Assembly: GCA_034440615.1 (NCBI GenBank)
Contig: JAOTOM010004747.1
Span: forward strand, 62,001 to 126,000
Source: Ashinkailepas kermadecensis
Lineage: Eukaryota > Arthropoda > Thecostraca > Neolepadidae
DNA: 64,000 bases
Reading direction: 5' to 3'
Part shown: in pieces, positions 1 through 10,614 of the stretch
Layout: each line of letters starts with the position of its first letter
Position numbering within the stretch: the stretch's first letter is position 1
Notes under the pieces: model-generated
Seen by the model: the letters and a program-made list of their open reading frames with translations, nothing else
Databases searched by the model: none
Told to the model about the DNA's origin: nothing
Program-made: the position numbers and the translations under genes

Positions 1-240
1 GTCAGTCCGGGTCAGCTGGTCTGGCCTCGTGGTCAGTTCCGTCAAATAGTCGAGTCTCGTGGTCAGTTTCTGGTCAGCTGATCTGGCCTGATCAGTCTTG
101 AGTCAGCTGGTCTGACCTGGTCAGTTCCGGATCAGCTGGTCTAGCCTCAGTTAGTCTAGCTTCCCGGTCAGTCCCAGGTCAGCTGATTTGAGATCCTGGT
201 CAGTCCCGAGTCAGCTAGTATGACCTGTCAGGTTGAGGTC
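1..240. repeat. Diverged minisatellite at window start
   Basis: About five imperfect units of roughly 45-55 bp built on GGTCAGT..GGTCAGCTGGTCTGGCCT. It lies inside the intron upstream of the first visible GLUT exon and may continue beyond the window edge. No gene is visible from here to base 1046. Confidence 0.75.
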
Positions 241-1046
241 AGATGGCCTCGCTTCGATATGTAGCTGCAATATAAACAGTTTTGCATTGTGGTCAGCTTA
301 ATTGCAATGTCTCAGTTACTTTCTGCTGGAAGAGCTCAACGTCATTAATTTACGATAGATGCTCCACCCCATGCTGATATCCCCAAACGGCATTGTCTCA
401 CTCATTGACGCTTCACCGCCCACCCGTGCCCGACTGCTTGCACTATGGCAGTAGGTCTTGGTACTCAAATGAACCGGAACTGCGAACTTATCTGGTCAGG
501 TATGACGCGGTAGGGTGCACAATTTTCATATCTTCCTAACTTATTGCATCATAAACCAGCATTTCCTCCCGCCAAGAATTCCATCCGGCTACGTGGTTCG
601 GCTAACAATTGTTGGCCGATGGGCACATCTCAGGATGGGTTCCAGGCCCTAGCGATCCAAACCCCAGCCCTCAAGAGGTGAACAGGACCAGGTGCCGAGG
701 ACAGTCGTGACTGATCGGCAGCTGACTGTTGAGATCCAGCAAGGTTTGCAAGAGCATTCCGGCGCCCGGGTTCTGTTCTACGGTGCATGCATTTCTCATT
801 ACGTCCCTTCTCCATTTGAATTATCTGTCTGTGTAGCACCGCCATGTGGTCAGACGACTAAGCGCGTCCCACGATAGTCAGGTGCTCTCCAATACTGTGT
901 GCGCGTAAGCAAATGCATGTTCGCGCCGAGCGTGATAACTGTTTACGGGCACATGTGGCGCCGCGGTGGCGAAGGTCGCGAGTGACAGGCCGTTCGCCAC
1001 TGCGGGGTGTGTGCGAGCAACACCAATGACGCCGTCCTCCCGTCAG

Positions 1047-3525
1047 GTCCGCGGCCGGCAGCCATCAGCATCGCCGTCCTCATCAACTGGATGTGCAACT
1101 TCATCGTCGGCATCGGCTTCCTGCCGATGAAGGTATGCGGCTGAGTCGGGTGCGCGGCTTTGTGGGCGTGTCGGCCTGGTGATCGTGGGTCATCCAGTTT
1201 ACCTGACCTGACAAATTATTGGTGAATCGAAACGAGTTGTTCGGATGCCACGTGCGGGGAAATAGCTGCAGAAGTGCACGGAAGGCACAACATTCCTATT
1301 TTATCCCTACTTTGGCTATAGCTTCCACTTCAATAACAAATAAGTGTTTACAAAATTTGACCAAGCTCACCTTGAAGGTGATCATCTGCTGTTTAGTTTT
1401 GGAAAATACATTGTCACCATATTCCATTAGGAGGTTCGAATAATGGGAAAGCACCTTATCTTTTGCTAGCACCATAGTTTTTGAGGAGAGCAAATTGAAC
1501 TTGGGGTCGGCCCAATGTAGAAGGCAGATACCCTGTGATGGGTGTGCGTGTCGGTGTGTATCGTCGCGGCTGCACCGTTTGGCGTGACCAATGACGGGCA
1601 CCCATGTGCGGTCACGTGGGAACTATTGGTCACACGACCGGTGTCATCAGCACGCGGCGTAATGTACCCCCAGATCGTCCGTCAGATCGAGCTGGCGGCG
1701 GTGGTCGGTGACAATGTTGCTCTGTGTTGCCCACGGTCTTGACTGACCAATCTCCTGTACTTCGCAAAGCATATCGATGGAAAGCTACACTTATGGGTAC
1801 GCTTGTGCTGTCCTTGATCCTGCCCGCTGGTCTGTGGGCGCAGTTGTCATATGGTGACATGGACATTGGTGTCGTAAGCCCACTTAAATGCTTTGATTGA
1901 ATCCATGCACAAACAAGGCATTGTTTGGCGTCCATTCCATGTGCCATTCCACGTGAGTACCGGACATGCCATGACTGGCGCGTGCCGATAACGGCATCTT
2001 GTAGCTGCCGCGCCACTCGGACGCCACCAGTGCCGCTGGTGTCTGTCTGTGCACCTCACCATGACGTCATTCCCCCCCCCCAACATCCACCCCCACCCCA
2101 CCCCAAGTACCCACGGCACTATCACCGCTGTCGCACGCGGACGCCTCCACTGCCGGCAGCACGCGCTGGAGGACTACACGTTCCTGCCCTTCTCGGTGCT
2201 GCTGGCGCTGTTCTGGCTGTTCACTTTCAAACGCGTGCCCGAGACCAAGGGCAAGACGATCAGCGAGATCACGTCGCTCTTCAGGACGCCACAGTCGTGA
2301 GTCGCCGGCGGACCGGCCCGGCTCGTTCCGCTCCCCGAGTACTGCGCGTCACACGCTACATAGAGTGCATGGCCATGACAATATGACCGGCGGGCCAGTC
2401 CGTCTCGTTCCGCTCCCCGAGTGCTGCGCGTCACACGCTACATAGAGTGCATGGCCATGACAATATGACCGGCGGGCCAGCCCGTCTCGTCCCGCTCCCC
2501 GGGTACTGCGCGTCACACACTACATATAATGCACAAGCATGCCCATGACAGTATGGCATCACGTGTGTGGTTTGGCGGTAGTTCGCTTCAGTCAGTACTC
2601 TGGTGCTATTAAAAATACACATTTTTGTTAGACACGGAATCCGTACAATTCCGCGCCCAATCGCTGCAATCGATAGGTTGTTTGGGATGGTGGCATCAGT
2701 GAGCGACAGTGGGTAGTGAGGAAACGGTGGTTGTGTGGTCTACTAAATTGTCGATCAATCTTTATATGTACCGCTGATCAAATGTCTGTCTTACGATCGA
2801 TGCTGGGTCTGTGTGTATGGATTGTGTGCGTGCAAATCAGAATTGCATTGATCTGAATTCGTTCAGTAATATATGTCATTCATGTTGGATTATTGGAAGG
2901 CATCATCGCTTAGATTTTGATATCCTCACAACCAAAAGCTATGTTTTTACTAAGCGTTGTAATTAGTGTAAATTATCGACTACGAGCCTTCGCAAGGCAA
3001 GCAATAAGCAAATGCTATTTTGTGTTGCTTCAAGCAGGCTCGTAGCCGAACCTTCGCTTTAACAAGACAATTAAAGCTTATCTTACCTTTGTAAGGTCAT
3101 ACTCGAAGGAAATGTATCTACCGTCTGTATTGCTACTGCATTAGGGTAGTACAATATTTAAGCAACCCTAATAGAATGATCAGTTCGTGGGTCATGTAAC
3201 TGGGTGCGCTATGCATAACCGCGTTGAACTTTAGCGCATGGCTGGCTGAGTAGCACAATGTGTTGGCTCAGTGATGAAGCACTGATGTAGCCCCTGTATC
3301 TGACCGAGCTCAAACCGTTCAGGCTGCATACGGGAACGGAGCCCATCCTCGAAGAACCCGGCTACGGGTAAGTTGTCGCCAGCCACTCACTGTCTGTGTA
3401 TTGCTTCAGTTCGCGGCGCTATCGCTGTATTCTCTTCGGTCTGTTGCAGGCCGGCGTCGCCGCCGGGTGACGGCATGGGCTACGGCACCGACAAGATCGT
3501 GCTCCAGGAGCCGACTCCGTCGTGA
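1047..3525 (+). CDS. Glut1: GLUT/SLC2A facilitative sugar transporter, last three coding exons (5' part outside window)
   Basis: Facilitative hexose transporter of the major facilitator superfamily at the plasma membrane; only the C-terminal third of the transmembrane domain and the tail are here. Exons: 1047-1132, 2160-2296 and 3450-3525 (stop TGA 3523-3525). All junctions are GT/AG and the phases join (1, 0, 2). Exon one starts PRPAAISIAVLINW and continues NFIVGIGF, which matches the class I GLUT segment after helix 10. Exon two holds the last helix (FLPFSVLLALFWLFTF) followed by the family signature VPETKGKT. Exon three is a short hydrophilic tail rich in Pro, Gly and Ser. Class I (GLUT1-4 type) is inferred from the GPRPAAI and PETKG motifs; with only about 100 residues visible the exact paralogue is not certain. 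Earlier exons must lie before base 1. Confidence 0.85.
2305..2545. repeat. 82-bp tandem repeat next to a GLUT splice donor
   Basis: About 2.9 copies of an 82-bp unit. The core CTCGTTCCGCTCCCC recurs at about 2322, 2404 and 2486, the last with one change. The array starts within about 10 bases of the donor at 2297 and lies wholly in the intron. Confidence 0.85.
2977..3047. repeat. Hairpin-forming inverted repeat
   Basis: CTACGAGCCT near 2980 is repeated in inverted orientation as AGGCTCGTAG near 3035, giving a stem-loop of about 70 bp inside the last GLUT intron. It may be a very short MITE remnant; no flanking duplication was identified. Confidence 0.5.
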
Positions 3526-3738
3526 TTTCCGCGCACGTCTGGCGTGACCGCTGTGGACTGTGGAGGAGGGTGGTGTCGGCCAGCGGCGTGCTGTGTTTCC
3601 CTGCAGCCGGAGCCGCGCTCACTGTCTCGCCGCTCGACGTCCGTATCCGCGATATCGCCGGCGTCGCCTGGTCGATGTCACGTGACGGGCGGGCGCGGCT
3701 GCCGCGTTTCGGTCCCGGTGACGTCCGCTGTGTTGCAG

Positions 3739-3809
3739 GAGCTCCAACGGCTTCAACCCGGCACCCAGTGACGAGCACCTGATGCTCGAGGCTCAGTTCC
3801 GTGCCACGT
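3739..3809 (+). CDS. Possible alternative C-terminal exon of the GLUT gene
   Basis: A pyrimidine-rich acceptor ending TGTTGCAG precedes 3739. Spliced to the donor at 2296 (phase 2), it reads on in frame as SSNGFNPAPSDEH and onward, until either a donor-like GTAAGC at 3810 or, if unspliced, a stop about 45 codons later. The acceptor resembles the one used at 3450. Arthropod Glut1 genes are known to have alternative C-termini, so an alternative last exon is plausible; no transcript evidence is available here. Confidence 0.3.
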
Positions 3810-6220
3810 GTAAGCCAATGCGAGCCGCTCTGCGTGCTGGTTCGGTGTTGTCGGTCGGCTGGCTCCTCCCTGTTGCCTGGCAGCTGTAGTGTCACATTCC
3901 GCTTTGTCTTCCGCTTCGTCCGCCGCTCGACGCCGTGTTCAAGTATCACCTCCTTTCCCACCGAGTCATTCACCAGCACCAGGCCTGTGTGTTCAGGGTG
4001 CATTGAGCGATCATGTGATCAGATATAGCGCTTCTCCCACGACCCTCCTGGTGGCGAGTGCCACGATAGCCTCCTGTAGAGTTGATCCGGCTGAACCAAG
4101 GCTCCCGTCGCTTGTCTGCCATGCCTTCGAGGTGCCTGAGCCGTCGCCAACCACCTACCTATGACCGTGGTAGTTCGACAATATGTATGTTGCCGTCGGC
4201 CCCGTTCCGTGCGGCTGGAGCTGATCCAGGAACTTCGACGAGGGCATATTTGTCCGGTGGGAAAACGCTTTTCTTGATGGCGCATTTCCAGATGGCGCCT
4301 CTGTCGCCATGTGCCGTTTTATCTCAACTATCAGCGGGGGATGAGGAGGCGCGGCATTCTGAATAGCTTAAACACCAGCAAATTATTATTGATGGTTACT
4401 CAAGTATTGGCCACAGTGGAACCTTTAGCATTTTCACAGACGATTTAAGCAATCTTCGGTGCACTAAGTCACCATCGGTTGCTCCCAATAGAACACACGG
4501 TGCCATGCACACCTTTGTCGACAGGGGCACCTCTCGATCTGTCGTTGATGCACATGCTCCTGTGTCCCCTCCTGTATCCGCCTCTGCCGCACGGGACGGT
4601 CGTCCCGCCAGCCTCCACAGGCTCGTCTCGCGCCCTCGTGACAAGGCTCCACGCCAATGTGTGCCAATGTGTGGCTTGTGTTGGTGAGACTGTTTCTCGT
4701 CAAGCCTGACGAGGTCACGTGCATCGGCAGTGTAAACACGCAGACGATACTGAATATGTAGGGATGTGCATGTCTGTAGGAGCGAATGGCCTGTGCATGG
4801 CATGTCATTTATCGGTGCAATTATATTCGTTATAGGCTCGGGGTACTGTTAAGATGGTGTGTTTATGTATGTGTCGGCCTTAGTGCGTGCATGTATATCG
4901 GCCCAGGAGCGGCAACTTTCTGCGTGGATCCCGGTGTGTGATCAGAGCTGAAGATTCGTAGCCCGAAGCGTTGCCGGTTTCGCACGATGGGCGCACGGTC
5001 ATCCCCAACGTCCATAGGCATGTGCCGGACACTGGAGGACATTTTGTGTAATTAGATATAGAACCATCACACCGACTATGACGCCAGACTGTTTGTCTCA
5101 AGGTTGTGGTACCGTCCTTCAAAGTGTGTAAGGCGTTCCAGACGAAGCAACAAGGTGTCATCCAAGTCTACGTTCCGCTCTCTCGACCTACCATGAATAT
5201 TGGTGCGGCTGGCAGCATTGGTATGTGGCAGCAATGGTGTCTACATCCAACAAAATTTTGATGAACCCAACTCAGTTGAGCCGGGCATCACGTTATGCGA
5301 GTTCCCAATCATGCATTTATTGCTCACGATAGACAGTATTTACGCCTGGAGAAGAGACACGGATGGAGTTCTCTCAATTCTCTGGGGGTCCTGGAAACCG
5401 AAATTTCTATCTTAGCTCCAGTTGATTTCAGGAACACGCCGATGAGTGCGAACAAGTTAAAACTATTTTGTACGTCAGTAGAACATGGTTACACACAGCT
5501 TCGGTAGCACTATGTTCAAAGTCCCCCCCCCCCCCAGTCCATAGATTATGGTACAACGGTGTCGTCTTCAGAATTCAGAATCTCGCATGGTCTTATTTCA
5601 TGTAGGTACGCAGATGTTGTGGATGTGTACACGAGTGCGGTGATGAAGCCAGAAGACAAAATCAGAATTGTTCGGCAAGGGTTGGCAAATTTGTTGTTTA
5701 GTAGGGCAGTTCTTGTTAACCATATCATTAAATTATGTGTAAGCACTGACTCTCCAGGAGCACATTTTAGTATAGCTCTACCATTGTTCCAAGTTCAATT
5801 GCAATTGAAATAATTCAAGTGTTGTCAAGTTTCAAGCCTTTATTCGAGGGAGGGGCGTCGGTTATCTTCTGCATCCCTTGCCCTGCCCACCCCGTGTCCA
5901 TCAGTCTTATGCGTGGTCGTGCAGATGCGTGAACATACGTATGTGGTGTCTACAGATATGCATGTGTGTCGAGAAATAATTCGACGGTGTCTGGTTGCAT
6001 AGCGTTTTTCCGCATTGAGCCTGTATGTTGTATATGATATTTGATGTCGAGGTTCGCATGTTTGTATCTGCTGACACGTGTTTGTGGGTGGTTTGACGTC
6101 ATGAGGGTGGCTTACCCCTGCTATTAAACGTCCAGTAATTGAGCGATTCCGGGACAAATCACCAAGGCATGTTCACCACATTCCCTCCGATTCATGTGGT
6201 TATTTATGTATGGCCCAGAT
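3810..6220. other. No gene recognised
   Basis: Presumed 3' flank of the GLUT gene. It contains only short open frames in all frames, a run of 13 C at about 5523-5535, and no recognisable domain, RNA gene or array. Confidence 0.5.
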
Positions 6221-7350
6221 TACGATTCTGATGTTTTCAGTTTCTAGGTCTCAAGTGTCACGAGGTACAGGTCATTCAGGGTTTTTGGATACATTTTGAG
6301 GTCACTGAGAAAGTTCATTGATAAAAATGAGTTGTTAAATATTTTAATGTTGGCAATTAGCGTACCAAACTTATACATCATTTGAAACAGAAAGACCTAT
6401 CCAATGCAATAACAACAGTCGTGATTTGGTGAGGTCGACTGTAAGCTATGTTAACGCGTGACCTTGTATTGACGCCGTGACCTTTTGAAAAGCGCTATTT
6501 TGATTTTTCGGTCTTCACCGAACATTGCCCCATAATTTGTCTAACTGCAGGTGTCATTATCTTTATAAAGCTGACTGTAATGGGCCACGGAGGTGAAATG
6601 TCGGGGCCTGACCTGACCTCCAGACATCGTTATTGTGCTTGACTGAACATAGCCGATATGGGTATTGTTTTAAAGCTGTTATCTCATAGAGCACGATGAT
6701 GGCATTCTTAAATACGTCAGAGGTCAGAGAGATCACATCTGGGTCAGGGACCTGACTTTGAAATAGTGGCTTTATGTGCATTGCAGAATGTGACCGATAT
6801 GAATCTAATTTTCAAAAAGCACTTCTCATAGATCAAGATAGTTACACAGGTAAGTGCATCAGAAGCAGTGTTATAAAATGTGCTGTTCCTGGATTATTGA
6901 CATCCAGAACATTATCCGCCCCAGAAATGTGTCCCCTCATTTTGCTCATTTGTGCCTTGAATGGTACTGTTTCACAATGAACTGTTATGAGCAAATGCTC
7001 AAGATTCGCTGCAAAGTGCAAGCTGAGATTTTGATATCACAGGTGGAACAAAATGTCCTCCGTATTCGATTATGTTCCCATTTCCCATGATTATCCCATA
7101 ATTGTCCTTTCCTCATCCAAAATTATGAAGCATAAATTCGACGATGATCAGAGGTCACACATGGGTCAGTGACCTGACTTCAAAGTGAAGGTGTGTGTGC
7201 TTTATAGAAGGTATTTGGTATGGGTGGTTGAAAACAGTTTGTTCAGAGAGTACGGCAGTGCCAAAGCCGGGTATATATCCTCCAAAGTTCAACACATCAC
7301 TCTTCGAGGCAGGATCATGCATGTCAGTTATGGACGCGGTGTACACGTAA
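6220..7350. repeat. Diverged dispersed repeat rich in AGGTCA half-sites
   Basis: Several stretches share phrases such as AGAGGTCA...GGGTCAG.GACCTGACTT...TTTATG/TAGCATT...TGTGACC.ATATG, as diverged copies spaced some hundreds of bases apart (for example near 6720 and 7150). Related copies recur at 9990-10480. One perfect inverted AGGTCA-type palindrome with a 1-nt spacer is at 7163-7175. No protein-coding potential was recognised. Confidence 0.5.
7163..7175. promoter_or_regulatory. EcRE-like palindrome (IR1)
   Basis: GGGTCAGTGACCT matches the ecdysone receptor/USP consensus RGKTCANTGAMCY at every position. The match is seen directly; function is inference because no promoter is recognisable nearby. 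A near-match GGGTCAGGGACCT is at 6741-6753. Confidence 0.4.
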
Positions 7351-8480
7351 AAATAAAGTCATAAAGTTTATAAGAAAAAAGTGGTACCGCTAACATCCGC
7401 AGATATATCATCACCTCCTATAACAGGCCACCATAGAAACTCATACATCGATCCCAAGAAACCACTGCTAGGCACATCCCACAGAAATTATAAAGAGGAC
7501 AAATCATGCTCTTTTTCCGTCCAGCGGTATAGCGCGTGCAAGTCTCTTCATGCTCTTCAAGCGAAGCTATTCACGTGACCGAGCTGCAAGTTTATCGGCC
7601 ACACTACACATGTCGGACTCTGAAGCACAGACAAACTTAATATTAGTGCTGAGGCTCATAGTTTTCACGGAATGCTGAAGGGTTACGATTTCCCAATATA
7701 ATGGCCGTTGGGAGCTGACTCAATATAGCGCACGCTTAGCCGACTTGCCAATGCCGCCATCACATGCATTTTTGCTGCGTGTGGTTGTCAAAACGAAACC
7801 CACTCGTATCTGATACTTAAATATTTCTGGTGCCTATCAATATTTGTAAAATTATGGCTATTTTTATACTTTTCAGCGCAGCCATCGGATGCTAAATGGA
7901 CTTCTCCAGTTCTGAATGCATCTGCCGTATGCAAGGAATCAACACCGACTGGAAAACTGCCACTGCAGCCGTGTTTTGTGTTGCGGAGTTAAACCACGCA
8001 AAAGCTTTGGTATGAATGTGTATATGAATGAAAGGTGCATAGCGCTAACGGATGAAGGTTATATTGGGGGTTATCCCAATGCACACTTCGAGCGCATCCT
8101 AGATGGGGGATGAAACATTTCGAAACAAAAAAAAACACCAACCACGACCACCTCACTGTCCATAGTCACGCAGCTGCTTACTGTAGTGCTGCGATTGCTC
8201 CTGGGCGATAAAGTGATGACATGTCAGCTGCGATGCTGCATCACTAAGCGTAGAAACATACTCGTCGGCCAGAAGAACATCAGTCAGCGTGCAACGATCA
8301 ACAAATCAAACACAGACGTTATGAGTGCCCCGCAGTCGGCCGGCACGCAATAGTGGGGCCTCGGACTCGCGAAGGTTGAAAACCCGATTGCGGGGCTGTC
8401 ATTTCCGTTCTAAAAGTAATATACAATTCGGCAAGATTGTCCAAAAGTAGTCGCTTTTTGCTGCACATTTCGTGCATTCC
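7350..8480. other. No gene recognised
   Basis: Short chance open frames only. Nothing repetitive or domain-like was noticed apart from an A-rich run near 8126. Confidence 0.5.
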
Positions 8481-8486
8481 GCATCT

Positions 8487-8655
8487 CGAACAGTTTGTTG
8501 GTTATTGGTTTTACGACACGTCAACCGTTGAGTCATGTAGCGTCGCCAATCTCTCACGCCGATTGGTCGCGGGCGAAGAGTAGCGACAGGTGAGACTCGA
8601 ACCCACAACCTTTCGATTGTGAGACGAGCATCTTACCCCTAGACCACTCGTCCCC
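8487..8655 (-). mobile_element. tRNA-derived SINE with LINE-like tail
   Basis: Read on the minus strand, the tRNA-like head spans 8655-8583. It has a perfect A box (TGGTCTAGGGG), a near-perfect B box (GGTTCGAGTCT), a good T-arm stem (GTGGG/CTCAC) and a Val-like loop CTCACAA. The acceptor stem does not pair well, so this is a tRNA-derived element or pseudogene and not a functional tRNA. The body continues to a tail of AAAACCAATAACCAACAAAC type (8510-8487). That tail resembles the AACT-rich 3' end of the LINE at 56.2-58.7 kb, which suggests LINE-assisted mobilisation (inference). Confidence 0.6.
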
Positions 8656-8799
8656 ATCTCGAACGGTTTTGGCATCTCCTTGGCCAGGGCACAATCTGCC
8701 AATGTCGTCGGAATATTCAAATTAAAGCACTTTCCGGTTCAATTTCTGTTCAGGAATGTGCGTGGCCGCGGCAACTTCCACCAACACGTCCAAACAACG

Positions 8800-9860
8800 T
8801 AACGCAATGGTGGCAACAGAGGGACGACAACTCGTGGCCCACGCGTCAACAGGCTTCAACAACACGGGAAGACCGGACCGTGACCAAATGGTGACGACAG
8901 AGGGACGATAACTCATGGCCCACGCGTCAACAGGCCTTAACAACACGTGAAGACCGGACCGTGACCAAATGGTGACGACAGAGGGACGATAACTCATGGC
9001 CGACGCGTCAACAGGCCTTAACAACACGGGAAGACCAGACCGTGACCAAATGGTACCAGAGGGACGATAACTCATGGCCCACGCGTCAACAGGCCTTAAC
9101 AACACGGGAAGACCGGACCGTGACCAAATGGTGACGACAGAGGGACGACAACTCGTGGCCCACGCGTCAACAGGCCTTAACAACACGGGAAGACCGGACC
9201 GTGACAAAATGGTGACGACAGAGGGACGATAACTCATGGCCCACGCGTCAACAGGCCTCAACAACACGGGAAGACCGGACCGTGACCAAATGGTGACGAC
9301 AGAGGGACGATAACTCATGGCCGACGCGTCAACAGGCCTTAACAACACGGGAAGACCGGGTGACGTCAGAGGGACGATAACTCATGGCCCACGCGTCAAC
9401 AGGCCTTAACAACACGGGAAGACCGGACCGTGACCAAATGGTGACGACAGAGGAACGACAACTCGTGGCTCACGCGTCAACAGGCCTTAACAACACTGGA
9501 AGACCGGACCGTGACCAAATGGTGACGACAGAGGGACGACAACTCATGGCCGACGCGTCAAAAGCTTTAAAAAAAGGAAAAAGAGGACGACAACTCGTGG
9601 CCCACGCGTCAACAGGCCTCAACAACACGGGAAGACCGGACCGTGACCAAATGGTGACGACAGTGGAACGACAACTCGTGGCCCACGCGTCAACAGGCCT
9701 CAACAACACGGGAAGACCGGACCGTGACCAAATGGTGACGACAACGACAACTCGTATGGAAGACCGGACCGTGACCAAATGGTGACGACAGAGGGACGAT
9801 AGATAACTCGTGGCCCACGCGTCAACAGGCCTCAACAACACGGGAAGACCGGACCGTGAG
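8800..9860. repeat. 81-bp tandem repeat array
   Basis: About 13 copies of an 81-bp unit, for example GTGACGACAGAGGGACG starting at 8891 and again at 8972. Units include CACGCGTCAACAGGCC and AAGACCGGACCGTGACC. Because 81 is 27 codons, frames stay open on both strands over long spans (minus 8722-9348; plus 9384-9785), giving 27-residue protein repeats; I regard these as by-products. Some units are truncated near 9050, 9350 and 9560. Confidence 0.95.
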
Positions 9861-9869
9861 CATAGCCTA

Positions 9870-10520
9870 CAAAGCACCGTACACCCTGATATCGTTGAAC
9901 AACAAATTATCCACATGTGACCTACGTGACCTGTCGTAACACGTTTGTGGCTTTGTTACCCTCGAACAAAGTGCTCCAGAATGCTCCCACATCGAATACT
10001 TTCCATAATGCACACCCAGAGCTTTAGCTTGAGGGAAGGTCGCTGACTCATATGTGACCAATATGACCTCACATGGGATTAGACCCGATATAATCGTGAT
10101 CTATCAGCAATGAGCTTCAAAATGAGACCCAGATCGACCACTTCAATAATGCACACAAATCCGCTACATCGAGGTCAGGTCACTGACCCACATGTGACTT
10201 TTACCTCTGGCGTACTTGACAATATCGCCATCATGATGTATGGGCAAGCATATTTTAATTGATGTCCATATCGGATATGCTCCTAGTCACGTAAAATACC
10301 ATTATCTGAACCTCATGTCAGGTCCTGATATTTGACCTCTGTGATCCATTACAGATTCGGCTTTGCAAGAAAATAATACGTCATGAGATTGACAATGGAA
10401 TCGGCACCCATCAGTTAAAAGATGAAGAGCACCAAAATGTGACTTTTAAAAGGTCACGAGGTCAAATGTTGACTTCACAAGACCATACTAATGTTATTGC
10501 ATCGGGCAGATTGTCCGCTT
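9870..10520. repeat. Further copies of the AGGTCA-rich repeat
   Basis: Contains AAGGTCGCTGACTCATATGTGACC near 10030, a second perfect EcRE-type palindrome at 10177-10189 and AGGTCACGAGGTCAAATGTTGACTTC near 10450. Same family as 6.2-7.35 kb; the 81-bp array sits between the two blocks. Confidence 0.5.
10177..10189. promoter_or_regulatory. EcRE-like palindrome (IR1)
   Basis: AGGTCACTGACCC matches RGKTCANTGAMCY perfectly and is preceded by another AGGTC half-site at 10172. Presence is certain; use as a receptor site is inference. Confidence 0.4.
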
Positions 10521-10525
10521 TTCAA

Positions 10526-10528
10526 TTA

Positions 10529-10579
<51 letters not shown>
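10526..10579. repeat. (TA)n microsatellite
   Basis: About 25 TA dinucleotides, followed by a GA-rich tract (10578-10612). Confidence 0.95.
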
Positions 10580-10582
<3 letters not shown>

Positions 10583-10614
10583 GAGGGAGAGGGAGAGCGA
10601 AGGGGGAAGGGAGA

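Noticed and set aside
8583..8655. Functional tRNA-Val
   Set aside because: A and B boxes and T arm are good, but the acceptor stem does not pair and the anticodon stem is poor; better explained as a SINE head.
8722..9785. Long open frames on both strands (208 and 133 codons)
   Set aside because: They are generated by the 81-bp repeat (3n period) and show no domain, start context or splice sites.
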